From positions 4,712,001 through 4,776,000 of the forward strand of contig FSRV01000001.1 of assembly GCA_900142905.1 (NCBI GenBank): 64,000 nt of DNA. The letters run 5' to 3'. Positions 7,559 through 16,254 of this stretch are shown one piece after another. A program made the translations under genes and the position numbers. Source of the DNA: Burkholderia sp. GAS332 (GTDB lineage Bacteria; Pseudomonadota; Gammaproteobacteria; Burkholderiales; Burkholderiaceae). Positions within the stretch are counted from its first letter, which is position 1; the number at the start of each line of letters is the position of its first letter. The notes beneath the pieces are model-generated. The model saw nothing but the letters and a program-made list of their open reading frames with translations, had not been told where the DNA came from and did not search any database.

Positions 7559-8563
7559 ATGGATCTCCGGCAACTGCCCCCGCTGAACGCCATCAAGGCG
7601 TTCGAAGCCGCCGCCCGCCACGAGAGCTTCTCGCGCGCCGCCGACGAACTGTTCGTCACGCACGGGGCCGTCAGTCACCAGATTCGCGCGCTGGAGGCGG
7701 AATTGGGCATCACGCTGTTCGCCCGCGACGGCAAGCGCGTACGGCTCACGGACACGGGTCGTCGCTACGCCACGCGCGTGAGCACCGCGCTGATGGCGCT
7801 GGCCGACGCCACCCGTGAAATCCGCGCCGGCGACCGCGAGCGGCGGCTGGTCATTTCCATGCTGTCGTCGTTTGCAGCGCGCTGGGTGACGCCGCGCATC
7901 GGCAGCTTTATCGAGGCGCATCCCCAGTGGGACCTCGAACTGCTGTCCACTAATGCGCTGACGGACTTCGCGCGCGACGACGTCGACGTGGCGATCCGCT
8001 TCGGCTACGGCAAGTATTCGGGGCTGCACGCGGAGTTGCTGCTGGAGGAGATCTTCTTTCCGGCCTGCGCACCGAATTTCAACGGCGGCAAGCTGCCACA
8101 AACGCCGGCCGAGCTGGCCAAAGCCCCGCTGCTGCGCTCGGACGACGAACTCTGGCGCCCGTGGTTCGACGCCGCCGGGCTCGCCGACTGGCCAGAGCCG
8201 AAGCGCGGCGTGTTGTATCAGGATTCGTCGAATCTGCTGCAGGCGGCCATCGACGGCCAGGGAATCGCGCTCACGCGCCGATCGCTCGCCATGCACGAGA
8301 TCGCGGCAGGCCGCCTTGTGCGGCTATTCGATGTGGATGGACCGAGCCCGTGGCAGTACTACTTCATCTGCCCGCCGCAGATGCTCGAAACCGCGCGAGT
8401 CAAGGCGTTCCGCGATTGGGTATTCGAAGAAGTGGGGCGGTTCAAACAGCTTTTCGAGCGGGTTTGCGAGATGGGGCCTACCGCAAGCGTCGATCTGACG
8501 GCGGACGCATTGCGCGTCACACCGCACACCAGAGATACAAAGAAACACCAAGCCAGGCTTTAA
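7559..8563 (+). CDS. LysR-family transcriptional regulator, GcvA-like
   Basis: 334 residues. The N-terminal helix-turn-helix (about 20-45, SFSRAADELFVTHGAVSHQI) and the opening LPPLNAIKAFEAAARH are typical of the GcvA subgroup. A substrate-binding domain follows from about residue 90. Start at ATG 7559; a GTG at 7544 in the same frame is possible. The C-terminal 30 residues are a polar extension. The last 4 bases overlap the convergent DUF493 gene. Its likely target is the divergent DUF2917 gene; TACAAT at 7490-7495 is a candidate -10. Confidence 0.85.
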   Translation: MDLRQLPPLNAIKAFEAAARHESFSRAADELFVTHGAVSHQIRALEAELGITLFARDGKRVRLTDTGRRYATRVSTALMALADATREIRAGDRERRLVISMLSSFAARWVTPRIGSFIEAHPQWDLELLSTNALTDFARDDVDVAIRFGYGKYSGLHAELLLEEIFFPACAPNFNGGKLPQTPAELAKAPLLRSDDELWRPWFDAAGLADWPEPKRGVLYQDSSNLLQAAIDGQGIALTRRSLAMHEIAAGRLVRLFDVDGPSPWQYYFICPPQMLETARVKAFRDWVFEEVGRFKQLFERVCEMGPTASVDLTADALRVTPHTRDTKKHQARL

Positions 8564-8829
8564 AGCACCACTTTCACCATCGGATGGCCGGTGAGCGCGC
8601 GGTAGATATCGTCGAGCTGCGCCTGGCTCGTGGCGCGCACCGTCACCGTCAAACCGGTGTAATTGCCGCCACTGGACGGCCGCGTTTCGATGCGCTCGGG
8701 GTCGACTTCGTTATCGAACTGCCGAACCACCGAGACGATCGTCTCGGCGAACTCGGGGTGCGACTTGCCCATGATCTTGATGGGAAAGTCGCACGGAAAC
8801 TCAAGCAATGATTCTTTCGCGGGATTCAC
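8560..8829 (-). CDS. ybeD: DUF493 / YbeD family protein (UPF0250)
   Basis: 89 residues, full length for YbeD, a ferredoxin-like-fold protein usually encoded between the transaminase and lipB. It shows FPCDFPIKIMGK, FAETIVSVVRQF and YTGLTVTVRATSQAQLDDIY. Its start overlaps the end of the upstream transaminase by 29 bases, so translation is probably coupled. Exact role unknown. Confidence 0.9.
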   Translation of the reverse strand: MNPAKESLLEFPCDFPIKIMGKSHPEFAETIVSVVRQFDNEVDPERIETRPSSGGNYTGLTVTVRATSQAQLDDIYRALTGHPMVKVVL

Positions 8830-9757
8830 TTTCTACTCCTTGCTGCGCTTCGTGCGCTTCCTTGGCCTTGGCACGCTGATAAGCCGCGTACAACGCCGCA
8901 AACACCGCGCCTGGCTTGCCGTCGCCAACCGGCTGACCGTCGAGTTGCGTGACCGGCAGCACTTCCTTGGTGGCGGAGCTGACAATAATCTCGTCGGCCG
9001 CCCGCAACTCAGCCTCGGCGATCTCGCGCGCTTCGAAGCGGATGCCGCATTCGCCCGTCAGCTCCTCGATCAGACCGTAGCGAATCCCTTCGAGAATCTT
9101 GTGGCTGCGCGGCGGCGCGTACAACACGCCGTCCTTCACCATCCAGACATTCGAAGACGAACCTTCGGTCAGCATGCCGTCGCGAAACTGGATCGTCTCG
9201 AACGCGTCGTTTTCGGCCGCGTACTGGGCCATCAGAACATTACCGAGCAGCGACACCGATTTGATGTCGCAATTCAGCCAGCGACGGTCTTCGGCGGTGA
9301 CGCAGCGCACGCCCCGCGCGCGCTGTGCCGCATCCGGCAGGTTCAGCGGCGTGACCATTACGAACACGGTCGGCTGGATGCCGGCCGGGAACGCGTGACC
9401 GCGCTTCGCGACGCCCCGGGTGATCTGCACGTAGGCAATCGCGTCCTGATCGGTGCGCAGGCCTGCGTCCGCTTCATTCGCTGCGACCACGCGGTCGATC
9501 AGCGCGCGCCAGCCGGTGTCGTCGAACGGATTGACGATGCCGATCTTGTCCAGCGACCGCGCGAGGCGCGCCAGATGGTGCCTGAAGCGAAACGCCGTAC
9601 GGCCGTCCGCATGCGGATACAACGGCGCGACCTCGTAAATCCCGTCGCCGAAAATAAAGCCGCGGTCGAGAACCGGCACGCGCGCTTCGGACAGGGGCAC
9701 CAGCTCGCCGTTCAGATAAACAATCGGGTCGAGCGAAACATCGGAAACAGCGGTCAT
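8801..9757 (-). CDS. dat: D-amino acid aminotransferase (PLP class IV)
   Basis: 318 residues. Fold-type IV PLP aminotransferase, most likely making D-Glu/D-Ala. It has VLDRGFIFGDGIYEV near the N-terminus, the catalytic Lys in CDIKSVSLLGNV, and the PLP-phosphate region EGSSSNVWMV with SSATKEVLPV. Branched-chain aminotransferase or ADC lyase activity is the main alternative. The 14-base gap to the upstream D-Ala-D-Ala carboxypeptidase gene fits a D-amino-acid/cell-wall theme. Confidence 0.88.
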   Translation of the reverse strand: MTAVSDVSLDPIVYLNGELVPLSEARVPVLDRGFIFGDGIYEVAPLYPHADGRTAFRFRHHLARLARSLDKIGIVNPFDDTGWRALIDRVVAANEADAGLRTDQDAIAYVQITRGVAKRGHAFPAGIQPTVFVMVTPLNLPDAAQRARGVRCVTAEDRRWLNCDIKSVSLLGNVLMAQYAAENDAFETIQFRDGMLTEGSSSNVWMVKDGVLYAPPRSHKILEGIRYGLIEELTGECGIRFEAREIAEAELRAADEIIVSSATKEVLPVTQLDGQPVGDGKPGAVFAALYAAYQRAKAKEAHEAQQGVESESRERIIA

Positions 9758-9770
9758 CGCAATCAGGCTC

Positions 9771-11000
9771 TTACTTCTTCTTGTTGAACATCAGCATCAG
9801 CGAATCCCACACGCGGCCAACCACACCGGCTTGCGGCACGGCTTGCAATGCGACGATCGGGAATTGCGCCAGCACCTTGCCGTCGGCCACGAGCTTCGCC
9901 GTGCCGACCTGCTGACCGTTCGCGATCGGTGCGATCAGCGGATCGATCTGCTCGATCTGCGGCTTCACCTTGTCGCCCATGCCCTTCGGCACGGTGATGT
10001 ACTGATCGCCCTTCACACCGATCTGCACGGTGTCCTGCGCACCCTTGTAGACGCGCGGCGTGCCGACCACCTGGTTCGCCTTGTACAGCCGCACCGTGTC
10101 ATACGCGGTGTAGCCGTAGTTCAGCATCTTCAGGGCGTCCTGCACGCGGTCGTGTTCCTTGGTCTCGCCCATCATCACCGCGACGAGACGGCGCGAGCCG
10201 TCGGTCGTGCCCGGCAGCGAACGCTTCGCGCTGGCGATCAGGCAGTAGCCGGCGGCCTGCGTGTGACCGGTCTTCAGGCCGTCCACCGTCGGATCGATCC
10301 ACAGCAGACGGTTGCGGTTCGGCTGCTTGATCTTGTTGTACGTGAATTCCTTGACCGAGAAGATGTTGTAGTAGTCGGGGAAGTCACGAATCAGACGCGC
10401 CGACAGAATCGCGAGGTCGCCCGCCGTGGTGTAGTGCTGCGGGTCGGGCATACCGTTCACGTCAGCGAAATGCGTGTGCGTCATGCCGAGTTTCTGCGCT
10501 TCGGCGTTCATCATGTTGACGAACTGCGCTTCGCTGCCGCCCACCAGTTCGGCCAGCGCGATCGCCGCGTCGTTACCCGACTGGATGATCATGCCGTACA
10601 CCAGATCGTGCACGGTCACCGGCTTGTTCGCTTCGATGAACATGCGCGATTCGTCGGTTTTCACGCGGCGCACCGCGTCGCTCGGCTCAATCGTCTGGTC
10701 CATCGTGATCTTCTTCGTCTGCAGTGCTTCGAAGACGAGGTACGCGGTCATCAGCTTGGTCAGCGAGGCCGGCTCGGCGCGTTCGTCGGCATTGCCCGAT
10801 GCGAGCACCTGATTGCTGGTGGCATCGACGAGCACCCACGAGCGCGCGTTCACCGCGGGCGGCGGCACCTGCGCGAACGCCGTGCTGGCAACGAGCGTGG
10901 CCGGCAGCACGATGCCGAGGGTCACGGCACGGGTAAGCGTAGGGGGAACGAAAGAAGAAACTGACGGGAATGACGTGCGGCCGGAGGTGGAGAAACGCAT
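9771..11000 (-). CDS. dacA: D-alanyl-D-alanine carboxypeptidase, PBP5/6 type (DacA/DacC)
   Basis: 409 residues. Trims the terminal D-Ala of peptidoglycan pentapeptides in the periplasm. The signal peptide ends near TAFAQ (about 44). The three active-site motifs are SLTK (79-82), SGN (141-143) and KTG (243-245). The C-terminal beta domain (about 290-385) and a terminal amphipathic segment VGRVWDSLMLMFNKKK match the PBP5 membrane anchor. Start at ATG 11000; the frame is open to 11027. TATAAT on this strand at 11230-11225 would give a leader of about 220 bases. Confidence 0.93.
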   Translation of the reverse strand: MRFSTSGRTSFPSVSSFVPPTLTRAVTLGIVLPATLVASTAFAQVPPPAVNARSWVLVDATSNQVLASGNADERAEPASLTKLMTAYLVFEALQTKKITMDQTIEPSDAVRRVKTDESRMFIEANKPVTVHDLVYGMIIQSGNDAAIALAELVGGSEAQFVNMMNAEAQKLGMTHTHFADVNGMPDPQHYTTAGDLAILSARLIRDFPDYYNIFSVKEFTYNKIKQPNRNRLLWIDPTVDGLKTGHTQAAGYCLIASAKRSLPGTTDGSRRLVAVMMGETKEHDRVQDALKMLNYGYTAYDTVRLYKANQVVGTPRVYKGAQDTVQIGVKGDQYITVPKGMGDKVKPQIEQIDPLIAPIANGQQVGTAKLVADGKVLAQFPIVALQAVPQAGVVGRVWDSLMLMFNKKK

Positions 11001-11332
11001 AGGGTCGGTTCGTGCGAAAAAATACATCGCGCGCAGGGCGCACAGTTTGGAGGAGCCGGTCGGCGAGCGTCAGGCCGTAAAAACGGCGCGGCGCCCATTG
11101 GACTTCCGGCGACGCGATCGGTTCGCGCAGCACGCCTCGCATCCGGCACCGCTGCGCGCGAGAAAGAAGCTACGCGTCGCGCGAACTGCCGGGTGGGCAA
11201 TGCTGCGCCCAAAAAAGAGCGCTCATTATACGCGCGCTATCTTGGTATCTTTGAGCAAAGGGCGGCGATTAATTTGCGTTTGCGCGTACCTGTACCCCGG
11301 AAAACACGCGCGGCGTGCCCCCGCGCACGCCA
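11001..11332. other. Intergenic region holding the carboxypeptidase promoter
   Basis: A perfect -10 hexamer TATAAT lies on the minus strand at 11230-11225, preceded by AT-rich sequence but no good -35. The 220-base leader to ATG 11000 contains no ORF that I trust. Confidence 0.45.
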
Positions 11333-11977
11333 TTATCGCCACGCGTCGACGATGATCCGCTTCAGGATATGCAGCTTGCGATGCAGAAAATGTTCTGCCC
11401 CCGGAATCACGACGACCGGCAATTCCTGCGGCCGCGCCCAGTCGTAGACCGACTGAATGGGAACGGTCTCGTCGGTTTCGCCGTGAATCACGAGCGTATT
11501 TTCCGGCACGGGTGCGACTTCCCAACGGCTCGCTGCCGTGCCGACGAACACGATCCGCTCGATCGCCTGACCTTCGTCGCGCAGCTTCGCAGCCACATGC
11601 GAGAGCACGAAGGTGCCGAACGAAAAACCCGCCAGTACGAGGGGCAGATCGCCCTGCCCGGCTTGCGCGCGCATGTGATCCAGCACGGCGCGCAGATCGT
11701 CACGCTCGCCGATGCCGGCGTCATGTTCGCCTTGCGTTTCGCCCACACCGCGGAAATTCGAACGGTATGTCACGTAGTTCAACTGCACAAGCGTGCGCGC
11801 GAGCGTCTGCGCGACCTTGTTGTCCATCGTGCCGCCAAACAGCGGGTGCGGATGCGCGACCAGCGCGATGCCGCGCGGCGCGGCGCCGTTCTCGCGCATG
11901 TCGTCGGGCAGATCCAGCGCGACCTCGATCTTGCCGACCGGACCGTCGATCAGGTATTTCTGTGTATGACCGTTCAT
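11333..11977 (-). CDS. Alpha/beta hydrolase (serine esterase-like)
   Basis: 214 residues. HPHPLFGGTMDNKV forms the oxyanion region. The nucleophile elbow GFSFG (117-121, Ser119), the acid in HGETDETVP and the His in PGAEHFLH complete the triad. It belongs to the small YcjY/CocE-like hydrolases with an HPHP motif; substrate unknown. It begins 8 bases after the end of the upstream ferredoxin-like gene, so the two are co-transcribed. Confidence 0.85.
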   Translation of the reverse strand: MNGHTQKYLIDGPVGKIEVALDLPDDMRENGAAPRGIALVAHPHPLFGGTMDNKVAQTLARTLVQLNYVTYRSNFRGVGETQGEHDAGIGERDDLRAVLDHMRAQAGQGDLPLVLAGFSFGTFVLSHVAAKLRDEGQAIERIVFVGTAASRWEVAPVPENTLVIHGETDETVPIQSVYDWARPQELPVVVIPGAEHFLHRKLHILKRIIVDAWR

Positions 11978-11985
11978 GGCGAGGC

Positions 11986-12309
11986 TTATTGATCGATTTT
12001 CAGACGTTCGACGATCTTGCCGTTCACGAGGTGCGAATCGACGATTTCATCGATATCGCTCTCGTCGACGTACGTGTACCAGACCCCTTCCGGATACACG
12101 ACGAGCGTCGGGCCGAGTTCGCAGCGATCGAGGCAGCCGGCTTTGTTGATCCGCACCTGGCCGGGACCGGCGAGGCCGAGCTGCTTCACGCGCTTTTTCG
12201 CGTGCTCCTGCATCGCCTGCGCGTTGCAATTCGCGCAACTCGGGCGTTCGGCGCCGGGATCGCGCTGATTGAGGCAGAAGAAGACGTGGTGCTTGTAGAA
12301 GGAGTCCAT
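11986..12309 (-). CDS. Thioredoxin-like (2Fe-2S) ferredoxin domain protein
   Basis: 107 residues. Cys12, Cys25/Cys28, Cys59 and Cys63 (FFCLNQRD, SCANC, AGCLDRC) match the thioredoxin-fold 2Fe-2S ferredoxins, where four of these bind the cluster. VVYPEGVWY follows. It is probably a small electron carrier; the partner is unknown. It forms a two-gene unit with the hydrolase downstream. Confidence 0.87.
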   Translation of the reverse strand: MDSFYKHHVFFCLNQRDPGAERPSCANCNAQAMQEHAKKRVKQLGLAGPGQVRINKAGCLDRCELGPTLVVYPEGVWYTYVDESDIDEIVDSHLVNGKIVERLKIDQ

Positions 12310-12534
12310 GATGTCCGGGGGCGAGACTGTAAGAGTGGGAATGGTGCTGGACGCGCTGCGGCGCGTTTGTTGTGCGGACGATTATAGCGAGCGGGGCTGG
12401 CGGTCGCTGAACGGTGGCCGGACAGCGGCTTGCGGCCAGGCCGGGGTTGCACCGCGTTGCGTGCGCCCTGCGCGACATCACGCGGCTTAGGCTTGGCGCG
12501 ACTTATCCGGCCGCACACATGCATCGCCCCTGCT

Positions 12535-13692
12535 TCATGCGTGCTTCACGCGCCGCCTGAGCCACACCTGTTCGACGACATAGGCAAGCCACACCAGCGC
12601 CGCATACGGCCAGATCCACGCGATCCAGTGCGCGAGACCGTTGAAGTGCAGATACCGGCCTTGGCGCCAGTCGGCCAGCACGGCATCGAAATACGGATTC
12701 ACCGGCAGCAGATTGACGAACACCAGCGCGACCGAGAGCGCGCAGGCCGCAAGCGCCGCACGCGACCTGCGCCGCAGCCGCAGCGCCAGCAGTGCCGCGA
12801 CGGTACCGCACACAAGCCCCGCCAGCGCGCCAGGCGTCGCCCAGTCGAACGCAAGACCGGATTGCGATTGCAAAAAGGTGGCGCCCGCCTTGACGCACAA
12901 GGTTGTAACGATAAACGCGATCAGCAGGCGCACAAGCGGCGCATGACGGCGCACCGGCAGCGAGGCCAGCGCGAGTGCGGCGAACAGGTTGAGCGTGGTG
13001 ATGACGGTTTCCCAAGCGTCGTCCGGTAGCCAGGCGGCAACCAGCGCCGGCCACGCGCCGACGTGCCAGGCCGGCGGCGTCCATGCGAGCAGGGCATCCT
13101 GCGTCGTCGAATCGAAACCGAGCCATAGCGCGCGCGGCCAGTTACCCAAACCGAAGAGGCGTGGCGCCGGGTACATGGTCGCGAACGGCCACAAGGCGAC
13201 AAGACACGCGAGCGCCGCCGTGTCGCGCTCGAACCACACGAGCCGCAACCGCCGCAGTAAGCCGCGATCGAGCAACGCGCCGGTGGCCGGCGATATGATC
13301 GCCGCGCCAAGCAGCGCGCCGAGCGCATTGGCGGCCAGATCGAGATTGGAGGCGACGCGCGTCGGCAGATAGGTTTGCACCGCTTCCATCACCCCTGATA
13401 GCAACCCGCCGAGCACAAAGGCCAACGCGACGGCCAGCGTGCCGCGCCAGCGCGGATACAGCGCGAGCACCACCAGCGCGCCCAATGGCATATAGCCGAG
13501 CACGTTCGTGACGACGTCGAACGCCGTCAGGTACTGCGGCATGGGATCGGACAGATAGGCAAACGGCGCGAGGCCGAGCGAACGCCAGCCGGAAAACGGA
13601 TACCACGAGCCGTAGACGATCAGCGCCGTGTACAGCCCCAGTGCCTGCCGGGCAAGCGCCGAAGGACGGCGCTGCCAGGGTTTAACGCTCAT
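12535..13692 (-). CDS. VanZ-like family membrane protein
   Basis: 385 residues with about nine or ten hydrophobic helices. The N-terminal half has the VanZ-like pattern: IVYGSWYPFSGW, DVVTNVLGYMPLGALVVL and ETVQTY-like MEAVQTYLPTRVASNLDLAAN. The C-terminal half is a further membrane domain. Function is unknown outside glycopeptide-resistance VanZ, and no resistance role is implied. Read towards a 225-base gap before the ferredoxin gene; 31 bases downstream of the lipoprotein gene stop. Confidence 0.8.
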   Translation of the reverse strand: MSVKPWQRRPSALARQALGLYTALIVYGSWYPFSGWRSLGLAPFAYLSDPMPQYLTAFDVVTNVLGYMPLGALVVLALYPRWRGTLAVALAFVLGGLLSGVMEAVQTYLPTRVASNLDLAANALGALLGAAIISPATGALLDRGLLRRLRLVWFERDTAALACLVALWPFATMYPAPRLFGLGNWPRALWLGFDSTTQDALLAWTPPAWHVGAWPALVAAWLPDDAWETVITTLNLFAALALASLPVRRHAPLVRLLIAFIVTTLCVKAGATFLQSQSGLAFDWATPGALAGLVCGTVAALLALRLRRRSRAALAACALSVALVFVNLLPVNPYFDAVLADWRQGRYLHFNGLAHWIAWIWPYAALVWLAYVVEQVWLRRRVKHA

Positions 13693-13723
13693 GCAGCGCC
13701 CCGTTGCGTGCGCTGCAAGCCGC

Positions 13724-14350
13724 TCATTGCGCGGCGACCAGCGCCTGCACGCCGAGCCATGCGCTGATCTGCGCGACGAGGTCGTCGCTGGCCGCAGCGA
13801 GCGCCTGCGCGCCGCCGGCGGCGTCCGCGGAACTGGACGGCGCGCGTGCGATGAAGGTGCGCTGGCTGATCACCTTACCGCTTTGCGTCAGCGTGGCGCG
13901 CGCGGTGACTGCCGCGTGGCTTTCCGACTGGCTATCGAAGATCTGTTCGAACTCGCTCAGATCGACCTTGAGGACCGGGGCGCGCACGCCGTCGGCCCCC
14001 GTCAGCACGGTGCCACGCGAACTGAGCGCACCGCGCAGACGCTGGGTCAGCAATTGCGACGGCGCCATGGTCCAGTGACTATTCGCGTACGACGCCGTCT
14101 GCTGCGCGTCAGCGTAGCTGAGCCGGTATATCAGCTTGTCCGATTCGAGGTTGTCGGGCGCGCTGACTTCGAGCACCTTCACCGCCGGCAGCGTGCCGGC
14201 CGAGGCCGCGGGATTGGGCGGCCCAAAGTCGTAGCGGATGTCCGCGAGCGCCGCGGGGTTACCCGCGCAGCCTGCAGCCAGCACGCCGAACGCGAGCAGC
14301 ATCGCAAGCGCGGCGCTCGAGGACAGCAATCGGTGAATCGAGCGTGACAT
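13724..14350 (-). CDS. ABC-type transport auxiliary lipoprotein of the MCE system
   Basis: 208 residues. The signal peptide ends in the lipobox LAAGC, giving an outer-membrane lipoprotein. The body (LPAVKVLEVSAPDNLESDKLIYRLSYAD..., written in part) matches the PqiC-like auxiliary lipoprotein family found with MlaD/MCE transporters. AAGGA lies 8 bases before ATG 14350, better placed than for the ATG at 14356. It is the last gene of a four-gene unit with permease, ATPase and MCE protein. Confidence 0.85.
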   Translation of the reverse strand: MSRSIHRLLSSSAALAMLLAFGVLAAGCAGNPAALADIRYDFGPPNPAASAGTLPAVKVLEVSAPDNLESDKLIYRLSYADAQQTASYANSHWTMAPSQLLTQRLRGALSSRGTVLTGADGVRAPVLKVDLSEFEQIFDSQSESHAAVTARATLTQSGKVISQRTFIARAPSSSADAAGGAQALAAASDDLVAQISAWLGVQALVAAQ

Positions 14351-14384
14351 AACCATGTTCCTTCTTCAAAACCTTCAAATCAAT

Positions 14385-15359
14385 TCATTGGGCGGCGTGC
14401 GCAGCGGCGCGAGCGGCGGGCCACGCGAAGCCGGCTTCGCCGGGGCCTGGCGCCGCACTCGGCGCACCGAACAGCACGCTGCGCGGATTGGTGCTGAACG
14501 TGTCGGCAGCGCGGTCCACCGAACGGGCCGCGGAGCGCACGTCTTCAGCAAGCGAATTGACACGTGGCAGCGTGTCGTAACCGACGCGCGACGACAACTC
14601 CTGGATCGAGCTATCCATCGACACCAGCGCGTCACCCGCTTGCTGCGCCGCCGTCCCGACCTTGTTCAGGTTGGTCTCGAACGGCCCGTCCGGGCGGTTC
14701 AGACTGGTGATCAGCTCATTGGTCGATGCCAGCGTGCGATCCAGCGCGTTAATCGTGGCGGGCAGCTTGCCGGCTGCCGGCGCCATCTGCTGGGTTAGCG
14801 TGGCGACGCCGTCGGCGGCTTTCTGAATGCTCGCCGCCGTGCCGTGCAACTGGCTGACCATTTCCGGTGACAACAGATTGTCGACGTCGTCGGTGACTTT
14901 TTCGAGTTTGCGCAGCAAGATGTCGCCGCGCTGCTGCAACTGATCGAGCAAGCCCGGACGCATTGGCAATTGCGCCACATCTTTCACCGACGACGCGAGC
15001 GGCGTCGGATCGCGCCCATTGTCATCCAGTTGGATGAAGGCGATACCCGTCACGCCCTGGAACCCGAGGCTGCCGAACGTGGAGTGCGTAATCGGCGCGT
15101 GCGTGTCGACGAGGATGCGGATCAAAATCTGTCCCGGATGATCCCGATCGAATTTGATCGACTGCACCTTGCCGACGTCGAGCCCGCGATAGCGCACCGC
15201 CGCGTCGGTATACAGCCCCGTGACGTTGGTGCGCGCAATCAGATCGTACGGCACCCGCACCGAACGGTCGACGTTGAACAAAAAAGCCGCCACTGCGATG
15301 GCAGCCAGCAAGGCCACCGTGAAGAGCCCTGCCCAGAAGGCATGTGATTTATTTTCCAT
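14385..15359 (-). CDS. MlaD/MCE-family periplasmic lipid-binding protein
   Basis: 324 residues. One N-terminal membrane anchor (AFWAGLFTVALLAAIAVAAFLF, about 7-28 in part) is followed by a single MCE domain, with YRGLDVGKVQSIKFD and GVTGIAFIQLDD. A long helical C-terminal region (about 160-300) probably forms the tunnel-like extension seen in PqiB/YebT-type proteins. The start ATG 15359 lies 16 bases after the ATPase stop. It shuttles phospholipids between the membranes in known family members. Confidence 0.9.
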   Translation of the reverse strand: MENKSHAFWAGLFTVALLAAIAVAAFLFNVDRSVRVPYDLIARTNVTGLYTDAAVRYRGLDVGKVQSIKFDRDHPGQILIRILVDTHAPITHSTFGSLGFQGVTGIAFIQLDDNGRDPTPLASSVKDVAQLPMRPGLLDQLQQRGDILLRKLEKVTDDVDNLLSPEMVSQLHGTAASIQKAADGVATLTQQMAPAAGKLPATINALDRTLASTNELITSLNRPDGPFETNLNKVGTAAQQAGDALVSMDSSIQELSSRVGYDTLPRVNSLAEDVRSAARSVDRAADTFSTNPRSVLFGAPSAAPGPGEAGFAWPAARAAAHAAQ

Positions 15360-15375
15360 TGTCAGGTTCCCTGGT

Positions 15376-16254
15376 TCACAGCGGCAATTCGGACGACGCC
15401 GACTCGAGTGCCGCGCGCGGCAGTTTCGCGCGGCGCTCCGGCGGCAGCGCCTGCAGCGCGCGACGCCCGCGCAGGCCGAGGAAATATTCGCGGATAAAAG
15501 GATGATCGACGCCTGCCGCCTCTTCGACCGGCGCGGCGACCAGCACCTTGCGATCCGCCAGCACGGCGACACGGGTGGACAGCGCGATCATCGTGTCGAG
15601 ATCGTGCGTGACCATCACCACGGTCAGACCGAGCGCGCGATGCAGCGCGGAAATCAGTTCAACGAATTCGTCGGACGCCTGCGGATCCAAACCGGCGGTC
15701 GGTTCATCGAGAAACAGCAGTTCGGGCTCGAGCGCGATCGCGCGCGCAATGCCCACGCGCTTGATCATCCCGCCCGAGAGCGCCGACGGCATCTTCGACG
15801 CATGCTTGCACGGCAAGCCGACCATCTCGAGCTTGAGCATCACGATGTCGCGCAGCAGGTCCTCCGGCACCTTGCCGAGTTCGCGCAACGGTTGCGCGAC
15901 GTTGTCGAACACCGAGAGCGACGAGAACAGCGCGCCGCGCTGAAACAGCATTCCGGAGCGGCTGCGCATGAGCAGCGCGGTTTCAGGCGAAATGGTGGAA
16001 ATGTCCTCGCCAAACAGCTTGATGGTTCCCGACGACGGCCGCTCCAGCCCGAGAATCTGCCGCACCAGCGTGGTCTTGCCCGAGCCCGATCCGCCGACGA
16101 TCGAGACAATCTCGCCGCGCCGCACGTCGAAGTTCAGATGCTGATGCACGATATTGCGGCCGTAGCGCTTGGTGATGTCGATCACCTCGATCACCGGCTC
16201 CGCAATCTCGGGCATCGGTTGGCCGCGTACGGCCTGGGTGAGTGGCGCGATCAT
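15376..16254 (-). CDS. ABC transporter ATP-binding protein, MlaF-like
   Basis: 292 residues. Walker A GGSGSGKTT (54-62), signature LSGGMIKRVGIARA, Walker B ELLFLDEPTAGLDP and switch His in VTHDLDT are all intact. The ATG at 16254 overlaps the TGA of the permease gene (ATGA), indicating coupled translation. It drives the MCE lipid transporter encoded alongside. Confidence 0.93.
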   Translation of the reverse strand: MIAPLTQAVRGQPMPEIAEPVIEVIDITKRYGRNIVHQHLNFDVRRGEIVSIVGGSGSGKTTLVRQILGLERPSSGTIKLFGEDISTISPETALLMRSRSGMLFQRGALFSSLSVFDNVAQPLRELGKVPEDLLRDIVMLKLEMVGLPCKHASKMPSALSGGMIKRVGIARAIALEPELLFLDEPTAGLDPQASDEFVELISALHRALGLTVVMVTHDLDTMIALSTRVAVLADRKVLVAAPVEEAAGVDHPFIREYFLGLRGRRALQALPPERRAKLPRAALESASSELPL

